NCBI GenBank assembly: GCA_023423695.1 | Contig: JAFAFA010000052.1 | Location: 62,001-126,000 of the forward strand | Origin: Pseudomonadota bacterium | GTDB taxonomy: Bacteria > Pseudomonadota > Alphaproteobacteria > Azospirillales > Azospirillaceae | Direction of reading: 5' to 3' | Length of the DNA: 64,000 nt | In this document: one piece after another, positions 9,156-16,982 of the stretch | How positions within the stretch are numbered: position 1 is the first letter of the stretch | How the letters are laid out: every line of letters begins with the position of its first letter | Notes under the pieces: model-generated | Seen by the model: only the letters and a program-made list of their open reading frames with translations | Told to the model about the DNA's origin: nothing | Database searches by the model: none | Translations under genes and position numbers: made by a program

Positions 9156-10082
9156 ATGGTTCAGACCCCGCCGCCCGCCAAGGCCCCGACCTCCACAACC
9201 GCGGCGTTCGTCGCGGCGCTGGCCTCCTACCTGATCTGGGGGCTGGTCAACCCGGTCTTCTTCAAATCTCTGGGCGACGTCGGCGCGGTGGAGATCGTGG
9301 CACACCGCGTGGTCTGGACGGTGGTGCTGGTCGGCATCGGCGTGCTGGCCACCCGCGGGCCGGCGGCAATCGTGGCGGCGGTGGGAAGCTGGCGCCGGCT
9401 GGGCGTGTTCCTGGTCACCACGCTGCTGGTCACCACCAATTGGACCGTCTTCATCTGGGCGGTGGTCAACAGCCGGCTGGTCGAGGCCAGCCTGGGATAC
9501 TTCATCAACCCGCTGGTCAATGTGCTGCTGGGCGTGCTGTTCCTGAAGGAACGGCTCAGCCGCGGGCGGATGCTGGCGGTCGCCATCGCCGCGGCCGGCG
9601 TCGGCAGCCTCGTCGTCAGCTATGGCGCCGTGCCCTGGGTTGCCCTGTCGCTGGCGCTGTCCTTCGGTTTCTATGCGCTGGTGCGCAAGAAGGCGGCGGT
9701 CGATCCGGTGGTCGGCCTGCTGGTGGAAACCGCGCTGCTGCTGCCGGCGGCACTCGGCTATCTGCTGTGGCTGGGCGGCAGCGGGGCCTTCGGCCATGAA
9801 TGGGGCGAGAGCATCCTGCTGGTTCTGGCCGGGCCGATGACCGCGGTGCCGCTGGTGCTGTTCATGATCGGCGCGACGCGGCTCACCATGACCACGCTCG
9901 GGCTGCTGCAGTATGTCGGGCCGACCGGGCAGCTTCTGCTGGGCGTGCTGGTCTATGGCGAGGCCTTCACCCGCAGCCACGCCATCACCTTCGCCTGCAT
10001 CTGGGTGGCGTTGGCCGTCTTCACCGCCGACGCGGTGCACAGCCACCGTGCCGCCGCCCGTACCGCAACTGCCGCGGAGTAA
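9156..10082 (+). CDS. rarD: EamA family transporter RarD
   Basis: The 308-residue protein is very hydrophobic, with about ten predicted transmembrane helices in two EamA repeats. It carries the RarD-type features YLIWGLVNPVFFKSL, EIVAHRVVW and NWTVFIWAVNS-like segments. RarD is an inner-membrane drug/metabolite superfamily permease whose natural substrate is not established; the name comes from a chloramphenicol-sensitivity phenotype. It ends 3 bp from the convergent TetR gene and shares no obvious operon partner. Confidence 0.9.
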   Translation: MVQTPPPAKAPTSTTAAFVAALASYLIWGLVNPVFFKSLGDVGAVEIVAHRVVWTVVLVGIGVLATRGPAAIVAAVGSWRRLGVFLVTTLLVTTNWTVFIWAVVNSRLVEASLGYFINPLVNVLLGVLFLKERLSRGRMLAVAIAAAGVGSLVVSYGAVPWVALSLALSFGFYALVRKKAAVDPVVGLLVETALLLPAALGYLLWLGGSGAFGHEWGESILLVLAGPMTAVPLVLFMIGATRLTMTTLGLLQYVGPTGQLLLGVLVYGEAFTRSHAITFACIWVALAVFTADAVHSHRAAARTATAAE

Positions 10083-10085
10083 CCG

Positions 10086-10784
10086 TTACCGCGGCGTCAG
10101 GCCGTGGGCGATGGTGTGGGCCAGCGTGCCGACCATGGCGCAGATGCCGGCGTCGTCGCGGCCGAACACCACCTGATCGAGGAAGCCCAGCCCGAAGCTG
10201 AGGGTCGCGATGCCGGCCGCCACATTGGCGAGGTCGGCGTCGGCGGCGATGGCGCCGCGGTCGCGGAACCCCTCCAGCCGCTTCAGCAGGCAGGGAATGC
10301 GGCTCTGCGACAGGGTGCGGGCCATCTCGTCCGCCACCGCCTGATCGACCAGGGCGCGGGCCAGAACCACGCGAGTGAAGTCACGGCATTCCCAGCTGTG
10401 CTTCAACTGTGCGTGCAGGAAGCGGGCAAGGTCGGTCTCCAGATCCTCGTCCGGCGGCGGCAGGGCGCAGCCGCCCGATTCCTCGCGCCAATAGCGCTCG
10501 ACCACCGCCAGCAGCAGCCCACTCTTGCCTGAGAAATAGCGCTGGATCAGCTGTTCGTTGACCCCGGCCCGCCCGGCGATCTCGCGCGTCGTCGCCGCAT
10601 CGAAGCCGCGTTCGGCGAACACCAGCTTGGCGGCGTCGAGCAGCGCGCCTTCCGTCGCGGCACGGTCGCGCTTGCGCGCCCCGCCCTCGCAGGCGCCCTC
10701 GTTGCTGTTACCGGGACAACACCCATCGGCTTCCTTGCTTGCGTCCAAAACCCGTCCCTCTCCGGTGCGTCCCATCGGCTTCAT
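10086..10784 (-). CDS. TetR/AcrR family regulator, likely controls the adjacent flavin reductase
   Basis: The N-terminal domain contains LLDAAKLVFAERGFDAAT, TREIAGRAGVNEQL and IQRYFSGKSGLLLAVV, the TetR helix-turn-helix and following helix. The C-terminal ligand domain is all-helical and family-variable. The ATG at 10784 was taken; the ATG at 10775 is equally possible and neither has a strong ribosome binding site. The frame is open upstream through the operator region, which is unlikely to be coding. The gene is divergent from an old yellow enzyme gene, and two near-identical palindromes lie between them. By analogy with NemR/NemA it probably represses both genes and responds to electrophiles; that is an inference. 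Confidence 0.88.
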   Translation of the reverse strand: MKPMGRTGEGRVLDASKEADGCCPGNSNEGACEGGARKRDRAATEGALLDAAKLVFAERGFDAATTREIAGRAGVNEQLIQRYFSGKSGLLLAVVERYWREESGGCALPPPDEDLETDLARFLHAQLKHSWECRDFTRVVLARALVDQAVADEMARTLSQSRIPCLLKRLEGFRDRGAIAADADLANVAAGIATLSFGLGFLDQVVFGRDDAGICAMVGTLAHTIAHGLTPR

Positions 10785-10787
10785 AAT

Positions 10788-10807
10788 AAGTATGCAGATA
10801 CATACTT
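10788..10807. promoter_or_regulatory. Palindromic operator 1, TetR-type
   Basis: The site reads AAGTATG, six bases, CATACTT: a perfect 7-bp inverted repeat directly before the TetR start. A matching site lies exactly 42 bp away, about four helical turns. A TTGACA at 10806-10811 overlapping the right edge may be the -35 box of the reductase promoter. Confidence 0.8.
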
Positions 10808-10829
10808 GACAAGCGGGAGGCTTCAGTTC

Positions 10830-10849
10830 AAGTATGTACTCACATACAT
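10830..10849. promoter_or_regulatory. Palindromic operator 2, TetR-type
   Basis: The site reads AAGTATG, six bases, CATACAT: the same half-sites and spacing as operator 1 with one mismatch. It lies 36 bp before the reductase start codon, where bound repressor would block its promoter. Confidence 0.78.
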
Positions 10850-10884
10850 ACAAACTGATTTGCCCAACAGGGGGTAGTCCCGCC

Positions 10885-12000
10885 ATGCCGCAAAGCACTG
10901 CAAAGCCTGACCTGTTCACCCCGCTGCGCCTCGGCGCGATCGAGCTGCCGAACCGCGTCGTCATGGCGCCGATGACCCGCAGCCGCGCCGGCGAGGGCAA
11001 CTGCCCGACCGCGCTCACCGCCGAATATTATGCGCAGCGCGCCTCGGCCGGCCTGATCATCACCGAGGCGACTCAGGTCTGCGACACCGCCCAGGGCTAT
11101 CCCAACACGCCCGGCATCCACACCGACGCCCAGACCCTGGCTTGGCGCGCGGTGGCGGACGCCGTGCATGGCGCCGGCGGGCGGATCGTCACCCAGCTCT
11201 GGCATGTCGGCCGCATCTCCCACCCGCGCTTCCAGCCGAATGGCGCCGCACCGGTCGCCCCGTCGGCCATCGCGGCGAAGGGCCAGCTCTACACCGGTGC
11301 GGGCATGGAGCCCTTCCCGGTGCCGCGCGCTCTGGACACGTCCGAGATTCCCGGCCTGGTCCGCCATTTCGCCGATGCCGCCAAGCGCGCGGTGTTCGAT
11401 GCCGGCCTGGACGGCGTCGAGATCCACGCGGCCAACGGCTATCTGATCGACCAGTTCCTGCGCGACAGCACCAACATCCGCACCGACCGGTATGGCGGGA
11501 CGGTGGAGAACCGCTGCCGCTTCCTGCTGGAGATTCTGGAGGCCACGGCCCATGCCGTCGGCGCCGACCGCATCGGCGTCCGCCTGTCGCCGACCGGCGT
11601 GTTCAACGACATGAAGGACAGCGATCCGCTGCCGCATTTCCTGGCGATCACCAAGGCGCTGAATCCCTTCAACCTCGCCTATCTGCATGTGATCGAGGGC
11701 AAGCCCGGCCACCACATGGCTCCGCCGGATGGGGCGCCGCATGTGGCGTCCGCCCTGCGCGCCGCCTTCAAGGGGCCGTTCATCCTGAATGGCGGCTACA
11801 GCCGCGGCGACGCCGACGCGGCGCTCGCCAAGGGTGAGGCCGACGCGGTCAGCTTCGGCGAAGCCTTCATCTCCAACCCGGACCTGCCCGTGCGCTTCCG
11901 TGCCGATGCGCCGCTGGCCGAGCCGGACCGCACCACCTACTACGGCGGCGACGCCAAGGGCTACACCGACTATCCGGCCCTGGAATCCGTCGCCGCCTGA
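10885..12000 (+). CDS. Old yellow enzyme family alkene reductase (NemA-like)
   Basis: This 371-residue FMN-dependent NADPH reductase is expected to reduce activated C=C bonds (enones, maleimides) or nitro compounds in the cytosol. It has the family blocks FTPLRLGAIELPNRVVMAPMTRSRA in two parts near the N-terminus, QLWHVGR, the catalytic HAANGYL segment, FLRDSTNIRTDRYGG, and the C-terminal NGGYSRGDA and FGEAFISNPDLP. The start at 10885 follows AGGGGGTAG; an upstream in-frame ATG at 10834 lies inside operator 2 and is rejected. A strong terminator follows. Regulation by the divergent TetR protein is likely. Confidence 0.93.
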   Translation: MPQSTAKPDLFTPLRLGAIELPNRVVMAPMTRSRAGEGNCPTALTAEYYAQRASAGLIITEATQVCDTAQGYPNTPGIHTDAQTLAWRAVADAVHGAGGRIVTQLWHVGRISHPRFQPNGAAPVAPSAIAAKGQLYTGAGMEPFPVPRALDTSEIPGLVRHFADAAKRAVFDAGLDGVEIHAANGYLIDQFLRDSTNIRTDRYGGTVENRCRFLLEILEATAHAVGADRIGVRLSPTGVFNDMKDSDPLPHFLAITKALNPFNLAYLHVIEGKPGHHMAPPDGAPHVASALRAAFKGPFILNGGYSRGDADAALAKGEADAVSFGEAFISNPDLPVRFRADAPLAEPDRTTYYGGDAKGYTDYPALESVAA

Positions 12001-12091
12001 CGGGATTGCGGCCCCCCTGCCCCGGCGGGACCGCAATTGCTCTCGACGTGAGAGCGCGTCGTGAGAGCGTCGTGAGACGCAAATCCCCGCT

Positions 12092-12133
12092 GCCCCCGGC
12101 CCGGTTCCCCCCTGGGCCGGGGGGCTTTTTTTG
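12092..12133. terminator. Terminator after the alkene reductase
   Basis: GCCCCCGGCCC pairs with GGGCCGGGGGGC around a short loop and is followed by seven Ts. It separates the reductase from the convergent gene ending at 12146. Confidence 0.9.
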
Positions 12134-12145
12134 TGAGGGGCTCCG

Positions 12146-12658
12146 CTACTCCGCCCCGCCCTCTCCATCCAGCCCGCGGGCCAAGGCGGCGATGGTGCCG
12201 TAACCGACCTGATCGGCCGGGTCGATCTCCGCCATCTTGGCCAGGATCGCCAGCGCCATGTCGCGGTTGTGGCGGCGCAGTTCGATGAAGGCCAGCGCCT
12301 TCATGGTGAACAGGAAGAAGCGCGCCGGCCCGGTCGCCGTCCAGTCGGTGGAGCCCGCGGTCAGCTGTGACCAGTCCGCCGGAAAACCGCCCTGGAGTGC
12401 GGCGGCATCCAGCCCGATGCGGGCGACCCGCTCCGCCTCCCCCAGCTTCTTGCGGTTGAAATAGAATTTATAGAGCGCATAGAAGACCGGCAGCACCCGC
12501 GGCCCCTTGCGGTGCGCCTCCCACAACAGCGCCTCGCAAGCGTCCGGCACGTCGCGGGCCTTCACCGCCTCCTGCAACAGGTCGTCTATCTGTTCCGGCA
12601 CGTTGCCGAAGGCCATGCGGCCGTTCGACATCCGGAGTTCGATCGGTTCGTCGCTCAT
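12146..12658 (-). CDS. Uncharacterised helical repeat-like protein divergent from the nif operon
   Basis: I do not recognise a named family. From the ATG at 12658 (preceded by GGGAAGCG) the 170-residue product starts MSDEPIELRMSNG. It is largely helical, with TPR-like stretches such as ACEALLWEAHRKGPRVLPVFYALYKFYFNRKKLGEAERVARIGLDAA written over residues 45-90. No signal peptide or cysteine cluster is seen. It faces away from hesB-nifUS across a 311-bp region holding a NifA site and sigma-54 promoter, which suggests but does not show a nitrogen-fixation link. Confidence 0.75.
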   Translation of the reverse strand: MSDEPIELRMSNGRMAFGNVPEQIDDLLQEAVKARDVPDACEALLWEAHRKGPRVLPVFYALYKFYFNRKKLGEAERVARIGLDAAALQGGFPADWSQLTAGSTDWTATGPARFFLFTMKALAFIELRRHNRDMALAILAKMAEIDPADQVGYGTIAALARGLDGEGGAE

Positions 12659-12781
12659 CGCTTCCCTTGCCTGTACTTTCTGCTGCACCAAGCAACCATC
12701 CGACGCACCGACGACGCTCCATGGTAGGCGCGCAGACACAGGGGAAAACCACATTATTTTTGTGCGGCGAAGTGTCGCGGC

Positions 12782-12797
12782 TGTCGCAAAGCCGACA
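12782..12797. promoter_or_regulatory. NifA upstream activator sequence
   Basis: TGT-N10-ACA is present exactly (TGTCGCAAAGCCGACA). It is centred about 109 bp upstream of the -24 element of the hesB promoter, within the normal range for NifA enhancer sites. Confidence 0.88.
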
Positions 12798-12807
12798 CGC
12801 GTCAAAC

Positions 12808-12841
12808 CCGACAAAATGGTTCGTGCACGGAACTTTGTCGG
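12808..12841. repeat. Inverted repeat between NifA site and sigma-54 promoter
   Basis: CCGACAAA (12808-12815) and TTTGTCGG (12834-12841) form a perfect 8-bp inverted repeat spaced by 18 bases, between the NifA site and the -24/-12 promoter. It may be a regulator site or affect DNA bending. No function is established. Confidence 0.5.
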
Positions 12842-12897
12842 ACTTTCGCCACGCCGCCTCCACCTGACGATCTTTGAAAATCAAAGCTTTGCCTATT

Positions 12898-12913
12898 TGG
12901 CACACCCCTTGCT
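12898..12913 (+). promoter_or_regulatory. Sigma-54 promoter of the hesB-nifUS operon
   Basis: TGGCAC-N5-TTGCT gives a -24 GG (12899-12900) and -12 GC (12911-12912) at the required 12-bp interval. It lies 57 bp before the hesB start and downstream of a NifA site. Confidence 0.92.
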
Positions 12914-12969
12914 CTACTCCTCGTCAGATCGGCCGGCACCCCCGGCAACGCGGCTTGAGGAGGCGGGAC

Positions 12970-13365
12970 ATGGTGACTCTGACGGATGCGGCGGTTTCCA
13001 CCCTGGAACGGGTCCTGGCGACGTCGGGCGGTGCGGCCGCCGGTTTGCGGATCGCGGTGACCGACGGCGGCTGCGCCGGCCTGAAATACCAGATGGGCCT
13101 GGAGGCGGCGGCCGGCGACGACGACGCGGTTCTCAGCTTCGGCCCGGTCACCATCTTCGTCGACGCCAACAGCCAGCCCTTCCTGTCCGGCGTCGTGGTC
13201 GATTTCGTCGAGGGCATCGAAGGCTCCGGCTTCAAGTTCGACAACCCGAACGCGACCAGCAGTTGCGGCTGCGGCAAGTCCTTCTCGGCCGGCGGCGAGG
13301 GCGGCGGCACCTGCTCGACCTCCTCGTCCAGCTGCGGGTCGTCGGCCCCCTATTCGACCCACTGA
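12970..13365 (+). CDS. Nif-associated HesB/IscA A-type Fe-S carrier
   Basis: The 131-residue protein has the three conserved A-type cysteines: Cys35 in DGGCAGLKY, and Cys99 and Cys101 in SSCGCG. It should receive clusters from NifU/NifS and pass them to nitrogenase proteins. It is the first gene after the sigma-54 promoter and is followed by nifU, the usual place for a nif HesB (sometimes called IscA-nif). The Ser/Gly/Cys-rich tail after residue 105 is longer than in a housekeeping IscA. The start is set by GAGGAGGCGGGAC upstream of 12970. Confidence 0.93.
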   Translation: MVTLTDAAVSTLERVLATSGGAAAGLRIAVTDGGCAGLKYQMGLEAAAGDDDAVLSFGPVTIFVDANSQPFLSGVVVDFVEGIEGSGFKFDNPNATSSCGCGKSFSAGGEGGGTCSTSSSSCGSSAPYSTH

Positions 13366-13422
13366 TCCCTCGGGCAGCACTTCTTCCCCTAGGCGCGCAC
13401 CCCACGGAAAGGCAGCAGCGAC

Positions 13423-14343
13423 ATGTGGAACTACACCGACAAGGTCAAGGAACACTTCTTCAACCCGAAGAACTCCGGTGTCCTGGACAGCGCCAATGCG
13501 GTCGGCGAGGTCGGCTCCATCACCTGCGGCGACGCGCTGCGTCTGATGCTGAAGGTCGATCCCGATACCCAGATCATCCAGGACGCGAAGTTCCAGACCT
13601 TCGGCTGCGGATCAGCCATCGCGTCTTCGTCGGCGCTGACCGAGATGATCATCGGCAAGACGGTGGACGAGGCGCTAACCCTGACCAACCGCGACATCGC
13701 CGAGTATCTGGGCGGCCTGCCGCCTGAGAAGATGCACTGCTCCGTCATGGGTGCCGAGGCTCTGCGCGCCGCCATCGCCAACTACAAGGGCGAGGCGTGG
13801 GAAGACGACCATGAGGAAGGCGAGCTGGTCTGCAAGTGCTTCGGCATCGACGCCGCCATGATCGAGCGCGCGGTGAGCGTCAACGGCCTGACCACGCTGG
13901 AGGAGGTCACCCACTACACCAAGGCCGGCGGCTCCTGCCAGACCTGCCACGAGAAGATCGAGGAGGTGCTGGAAGAAGTTCTAGCGAAGACCGGCGCGCT
14001 GAAGCCCGCCGCCAAGCATGCCCCCGGCACCGTCGGGCTGGACGCCATCAAGCCGCTGGAGCCGAAGGCGGAACCGGCCGCGGCGCCCAAGCTGACGAAT
14101 GTGCAGCGCATGCAGGCGATCATGAGCGCCATCGAGGAGATGCGCCCGCAGATCCAGCGCGACGGCGGTGACGTGGAACTGGTCGACATCGACGGCAAGG
14201 ACATCTATGTGCGGCTCTCCGGCGCCTGTTCCGGCTGTTCGCAGTCGGCCGGCACGATGATGGGCGTGCAAATGAAGCTGGTCGAGAAGCTCGGCGAGTT
14301 CGTGCGGGTCAAGCCCGCATCCCTCATGCCAGTGGGAGCCTAA
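13423..14343 (+). CDS. nifU: Fe-S cluster assembly scaffold NifU
   Basis: NifU builds [2Fe-2S] and [4Fe-4S] clusters from NifS-derived sulfur. All three domains are present in 306 residues: an IscU-like N-terminal domain with Cys35, Cys62 and Cys106; a central [2Fe-2S] ferredoxin-like domain with Cys137, Cys139, Cys172 and Cys175; and a C-terminal Nfu domain with Cys269 and Cys272 in GACSGCS. The cysteine positions nearly match Azotobacter NifU. It is separated from nifS by only 4 bases. Confidence 0.97.
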   Translation: MWNYTDKVKEHFFNPKNSGVLDSANAVGEVGSITCGDALRLMLKVDPDTQIIQDAKFQTFGCGSAIASSSALTEMIIGKTVDEALTLTNRDIAEYLGGLPPEKMHCSVMGAEALRAAIANYKGEAWEDDHEEGELVCKCFGIDAAMIERAVSVNGLTTLEEVTHYTKAGGSCQTCHEKIEEVLEEVLAKTGALKPAAKHAPGTVGLDAIKPLEPKAEPAAAPKLTNVQRMQAIMSAIEEMRPQIQRDGGDVELVDIDGKDIYVRLSGACSGCSQSAGTMMGVQMKLVEKLGEFVRVKPASLMPVGA

Positions 14344-14347
14344 TGCC

Positions 14348-15553
14348 ATGAGCCAGGGCATCTATCTCGACAACAACGCCACCACCCGCGTCGATCCGGA
14401 CGTGCTGCAGGAGATGCTGCCGCTCTTCACCGAGCATTTCGGCAACCCGTCCTCGATGCACGGCTTCGGCGCCGCGGTGGGCGGCAAGATCGAATGGGCG
14501 CGCTGCCAAGTCCAGGCGCTGCTGGGTGCCGCCCATGACAGCGAGATCGTCTTCACCTCCGGCGGGACGGAAAGCGACAACACCGCCATCCTGTCGGCGC
14601 TGGAAGCCTATCCGAAGAAGCGCGAGATCGTCACCAGCATGGTCGAGCATCCCGGCGTGCTGGCACTCTGCGAGTATCTGGAGAAGAAGCGCGGCTACAC
14701 CGTCCACCGCATCCCGGTAGACGCCAAGGGCAACCTCGACATGGATGCCTATCGCGCAGCATTGTCCGACCGGGTCGCCATCGTCTCCATCATGTGGGCC
14801 AACAACGAGACCGGGACGATCTTCCCGGTGGAGGAGCTGGCGCGCATGGCAAAGGAAGTCGGCGCCCTCTTCCACACCGACGCCGTGCAGTCGGTCGGCA
14901 AGATCCCGATGAAGCTGGCCGACAGCGCCATCGACATGCTGTCGCTGTCCGGCCACAAGCTGCACGCCCCCAAGGGCATCGGCGCGCTCTACGTGAAGCG
15001 CGGCCTGCGCTACCGCCCGATGCTGCGCGGCGGCCATCAGGAACGCTCGCGCCGCGCCGGCACCGAGAACGCGCCCGGCATCGTCGGGCTGGGCGCCGCC
15101 GCCCAGCTGGCGCTCGTCCATATGGGCGAGGAGAACACGCGGGTGAAGGCGCTGCGCGACAAGCTGGAACAGGCGATCCTGGCCGCGGTGCCGAGCTGCT
15201 TCGTCACCGGCAACCCGGACAACCGCCTGCCCAACACCTGCAACATCGCCTTCGAGTACATTGAGGGCGAGGCGATCCTCCTGCTTCTGAACGAGGCCGG
15301 CATCGCCGCGTCCTCCGGCTCCGCCTGCACCTCGGGGTCGCTGGAGCCCAGCCACGTCATGCGCGCCATGGGCGTGCCCTACACCGCCGCCCATGGCGCC
15401 ACCCGCTTCTCGCTGTCGCGCGACACGACGGAGGAGGAGATCGACCGGGTCATCGCCGTGGTGCCGGGCATCATCGCCAAGCTGCGCAGCCTGTCGCCCT
15501 ATTGGCAGCAGGAAGCCGGCAAGGCGAAGGAATTCGCGCCCGTTTATTCGTAA
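14348..15553 (+). CDS. nifS: Cysteine desulfurase NifS
   Basis: NifS is a PLP enzyme that takes sulfur from L-cysteine and delivers persulfide to NifU. In the 401-residue protein the PLP Schiff-base lysine is Lys204 in SGHKLHAPKG, and the catalytic cysteine is Cys327 in SSGSACTSG. ATTRVDP and TSGGTESDN are the N-terminal family blocks. It is translationally close-coupled to nifU. A 308-bp gap with a palindromic element follows before nifV. Confidence 0.97.
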   Translation: MSQGIYLDNNATTRVDPDVLQEMLPLFTEHFGNPSSMHGFGAAVGGKIEWARCQVQALLGAAHDSEIVFTSGGTESDNTAILSALEAYPKKREIVTSMVEHPGVLALCEYLEKKRGYTVHRIPVDAKGNLDMDAYRAALSDRVAIVSIMWANNETGTIFPVEELARMAKEVGALFHTDAVQSVGKIPMKLADSAIDMLSLSGHKLHAPKGIGALYVKRGLRYRPMLRGGHQERSRRAGTENAPGIVGLGAAAQLALVHMGEENTRVKALRDKLEQAILAAVPSCFVTGNPDNRLPNTCNIAFEYIEGEAILLLLNEAGIAASSGSACTSGSLEPSHVMRAMGVPYTAAHGATRFSLSRDTTEEEIDRVIAVVPGIIAKLRSLSPYWQQEAGKAKEFAPVYS

Positions 15554-15681
15554 CGGCTCGGTTCGTTACACCGGAATCGCAGGCCGGGGCGATGGCCCGT
15601 CCCGGCACCCCGCCCGACGACACCCCGTCGGGGCGGGTCCCCGGCCCGGCCTGCGACACTGACTTGGGGGCGGAGTTCTCG

Positions 15682-15826
15682 GCCCCCTCCCTAACCCTTC
15701 CCCTCTTCGAGGGAGAGGGGACTGCCGCCGCTCCTTTGCATCATTCCCGCAAGCGTCCTACCCCCTCTCCCGCGATCGGACCGGCCTTCGGCCGGCCGAG
15801 AGCGGGGGGAGGGATGGGGAGGGGGC
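15682..15826. repeat. Dispersed palindromic element, copy 1 (between nifS and nifV)
   Basis: The outer ends are imperfect inverted copies of GCCCCCTCCCTAACCC, and each is followed by an inner hairpin. The left hairpin is CCCTC-TTCG-AGGG; the right one is built on CCGGCC-TTCG-GGCCGG. The same architecture recurs at 35951-36059 and 43209-43315. It resembles a REP doublet or small non-autonomous element. Here it interrupts the nif transcript; it may stabilise the upstream mRNA or reduce expression downstream. Confidence 0.85.
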
Positions 15827-15860
15827 AATCCGCGGCAACAACTTCCCAGAAGGTGCCCCC

Positions 15861-16982
15861 ATGCCCACCACCTTCGCCACAATCAACGACACCACGCTGC
15901 GCGATGGCGAGCAAACCGCCGGCGTCGCCTTCACGCTGGACGAGAAGATCGCCATCGCCAAGGCGCTCGACGACGCCGGCGTGCCCGAGCAGGAGATCGG
16001 CATCCCCGCCATGGGCGAGGAGGAGCGCGAGGGCATCCGCGCCGTGGCGGCGCTGGGGCTGAAGGGCCGGCTGATGGTGTGGTGCCGCATGCACGACGCC
16101 GACCTGAAGGCGGCGCTGTCCTGCAACGTCGGCTTCGTCAATCTCTCCATGCCAGTGTCCGACATCCACATCACGCGGAAGCTGAAGCGCAGCCGCGCCT
16201 GGGCGCTGGCCGAGATCGAGCGCCGGGTGAAACAGGCATGCGACCATGGTCTGGAGGTCAGCGTCGGCGGCGAGGATTCGTCCCGCGCCGATATGGATTT
16301 CCTGATCGCCGCCGCCACGGTGGCGCAGGCCTCCGGCGCCCGCCGCTTCCGCTTCGCCGATACGTTGGGCGTGCTCGACCCTTTCCAGACGCGCACATGC
16401 ATCGAGCGGCTGCGCCGGGCGACCGACCTGGAGATCGAAATCCACGCCCATGACGACCTCGGCCTCGCCAACGCCAATTCGCTGGCCGCGGTGCTGGGCG
16501 GCGCCACCCATGTCAACACCACGGTGAACGGCCTGGGCGAGCGCGCCGGAAACGCCCCGCTGGAGGAGGTGGTGGTGTCGCTGAAGCACCTCTACCACAT
16601 CGACAGCGGCGTAGAGACGCGGTCGCTCGGCGTCATCAGCGATCTGGTGGAGCGGGCTTCCAACCGGCCGGTGGCGGTCAACAAGTCGATCGTGGGCGCC
16701 GCCGTCTTCACCCACGAGGCCGGCATCCATGTCGACGGGCTGCTGCGCGACCGCGCCACCTACCAGACTTTCGACCCGGCCGAGGTCGGGCGCGAGCACC
16801 GCATCGTGCTGGGCAAGCATTCCGGCACCGCGGCGGTGAAGCTGGCCTATGAACGGCTCGGCATCGTCTGCGACGACGCCACGGCACAGGCGGTGCTGCC
16901 GCGCGTCCGCGCGTTGGCCACCCGCGCCAAGCGGCCGCCGACCGCCGAGGAACTGCACGCCTTCCTGGAGGCGGCGACATGA
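15861..16982 (+). CDS. nifV: Homocitrate synthase
   Basis: NifV condenses acetyl-CoA with 2-oxoglutarate to give homocitrate, the organic ligand of FeMo-co. The 373-residue product has NDTTLRDGEQTAGVAF at the N-terminus, the metal-binding HAHDDLGLANANS segment and the GLGERAGNAPLEEVV block. It also has the C-terminal HEAGIHVDG and GKHSGTAAVK segments of the LeuA/NifV family. Its nif context separates it from isopropylmalate or lysine-pathway enzymes. It overlaps cysE by 4 bp (ATGA). Confidence 0.96.
   Translation: MPTTFATINDTTLRDGEQTAGVAFTLDEKIAIAKALDDAGVPEQEIGIPAMGEEEREGIRAVAALGLKGRLMVWCRMHDADLKAALSCNVGFVNLSMPVSDIHITRKLKRSRAWALAEIERRVKQACDHGLEVSVGGEDSSRADMDFLIAAATVAQASGARRFRFADTLGVLDPFQTRTCIERLRRATDLEIEIHAHDDLGLANANSLAAVLGGATHVNTTVNGLGERAGNAPLEEVVVSLKHLYHIDSGVETRSLGVISDLVERASNRPVAVNKSIVGAAVFTHEAGIHVDGLLRDRATYQTFDPAEVGREHRIVLGKHSGTAAVKLAYERLGIVCDDATAQAVLPRVRALATRAKRPPTAEELHAFLEAAT

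Noticed and set aside
10834..10884. Upstream in-frame start for the alkene reductase
   Set aside because: It lies inside operator 2; the ATG at 10885 has a strong ribosome binding site and the family N-terminus.
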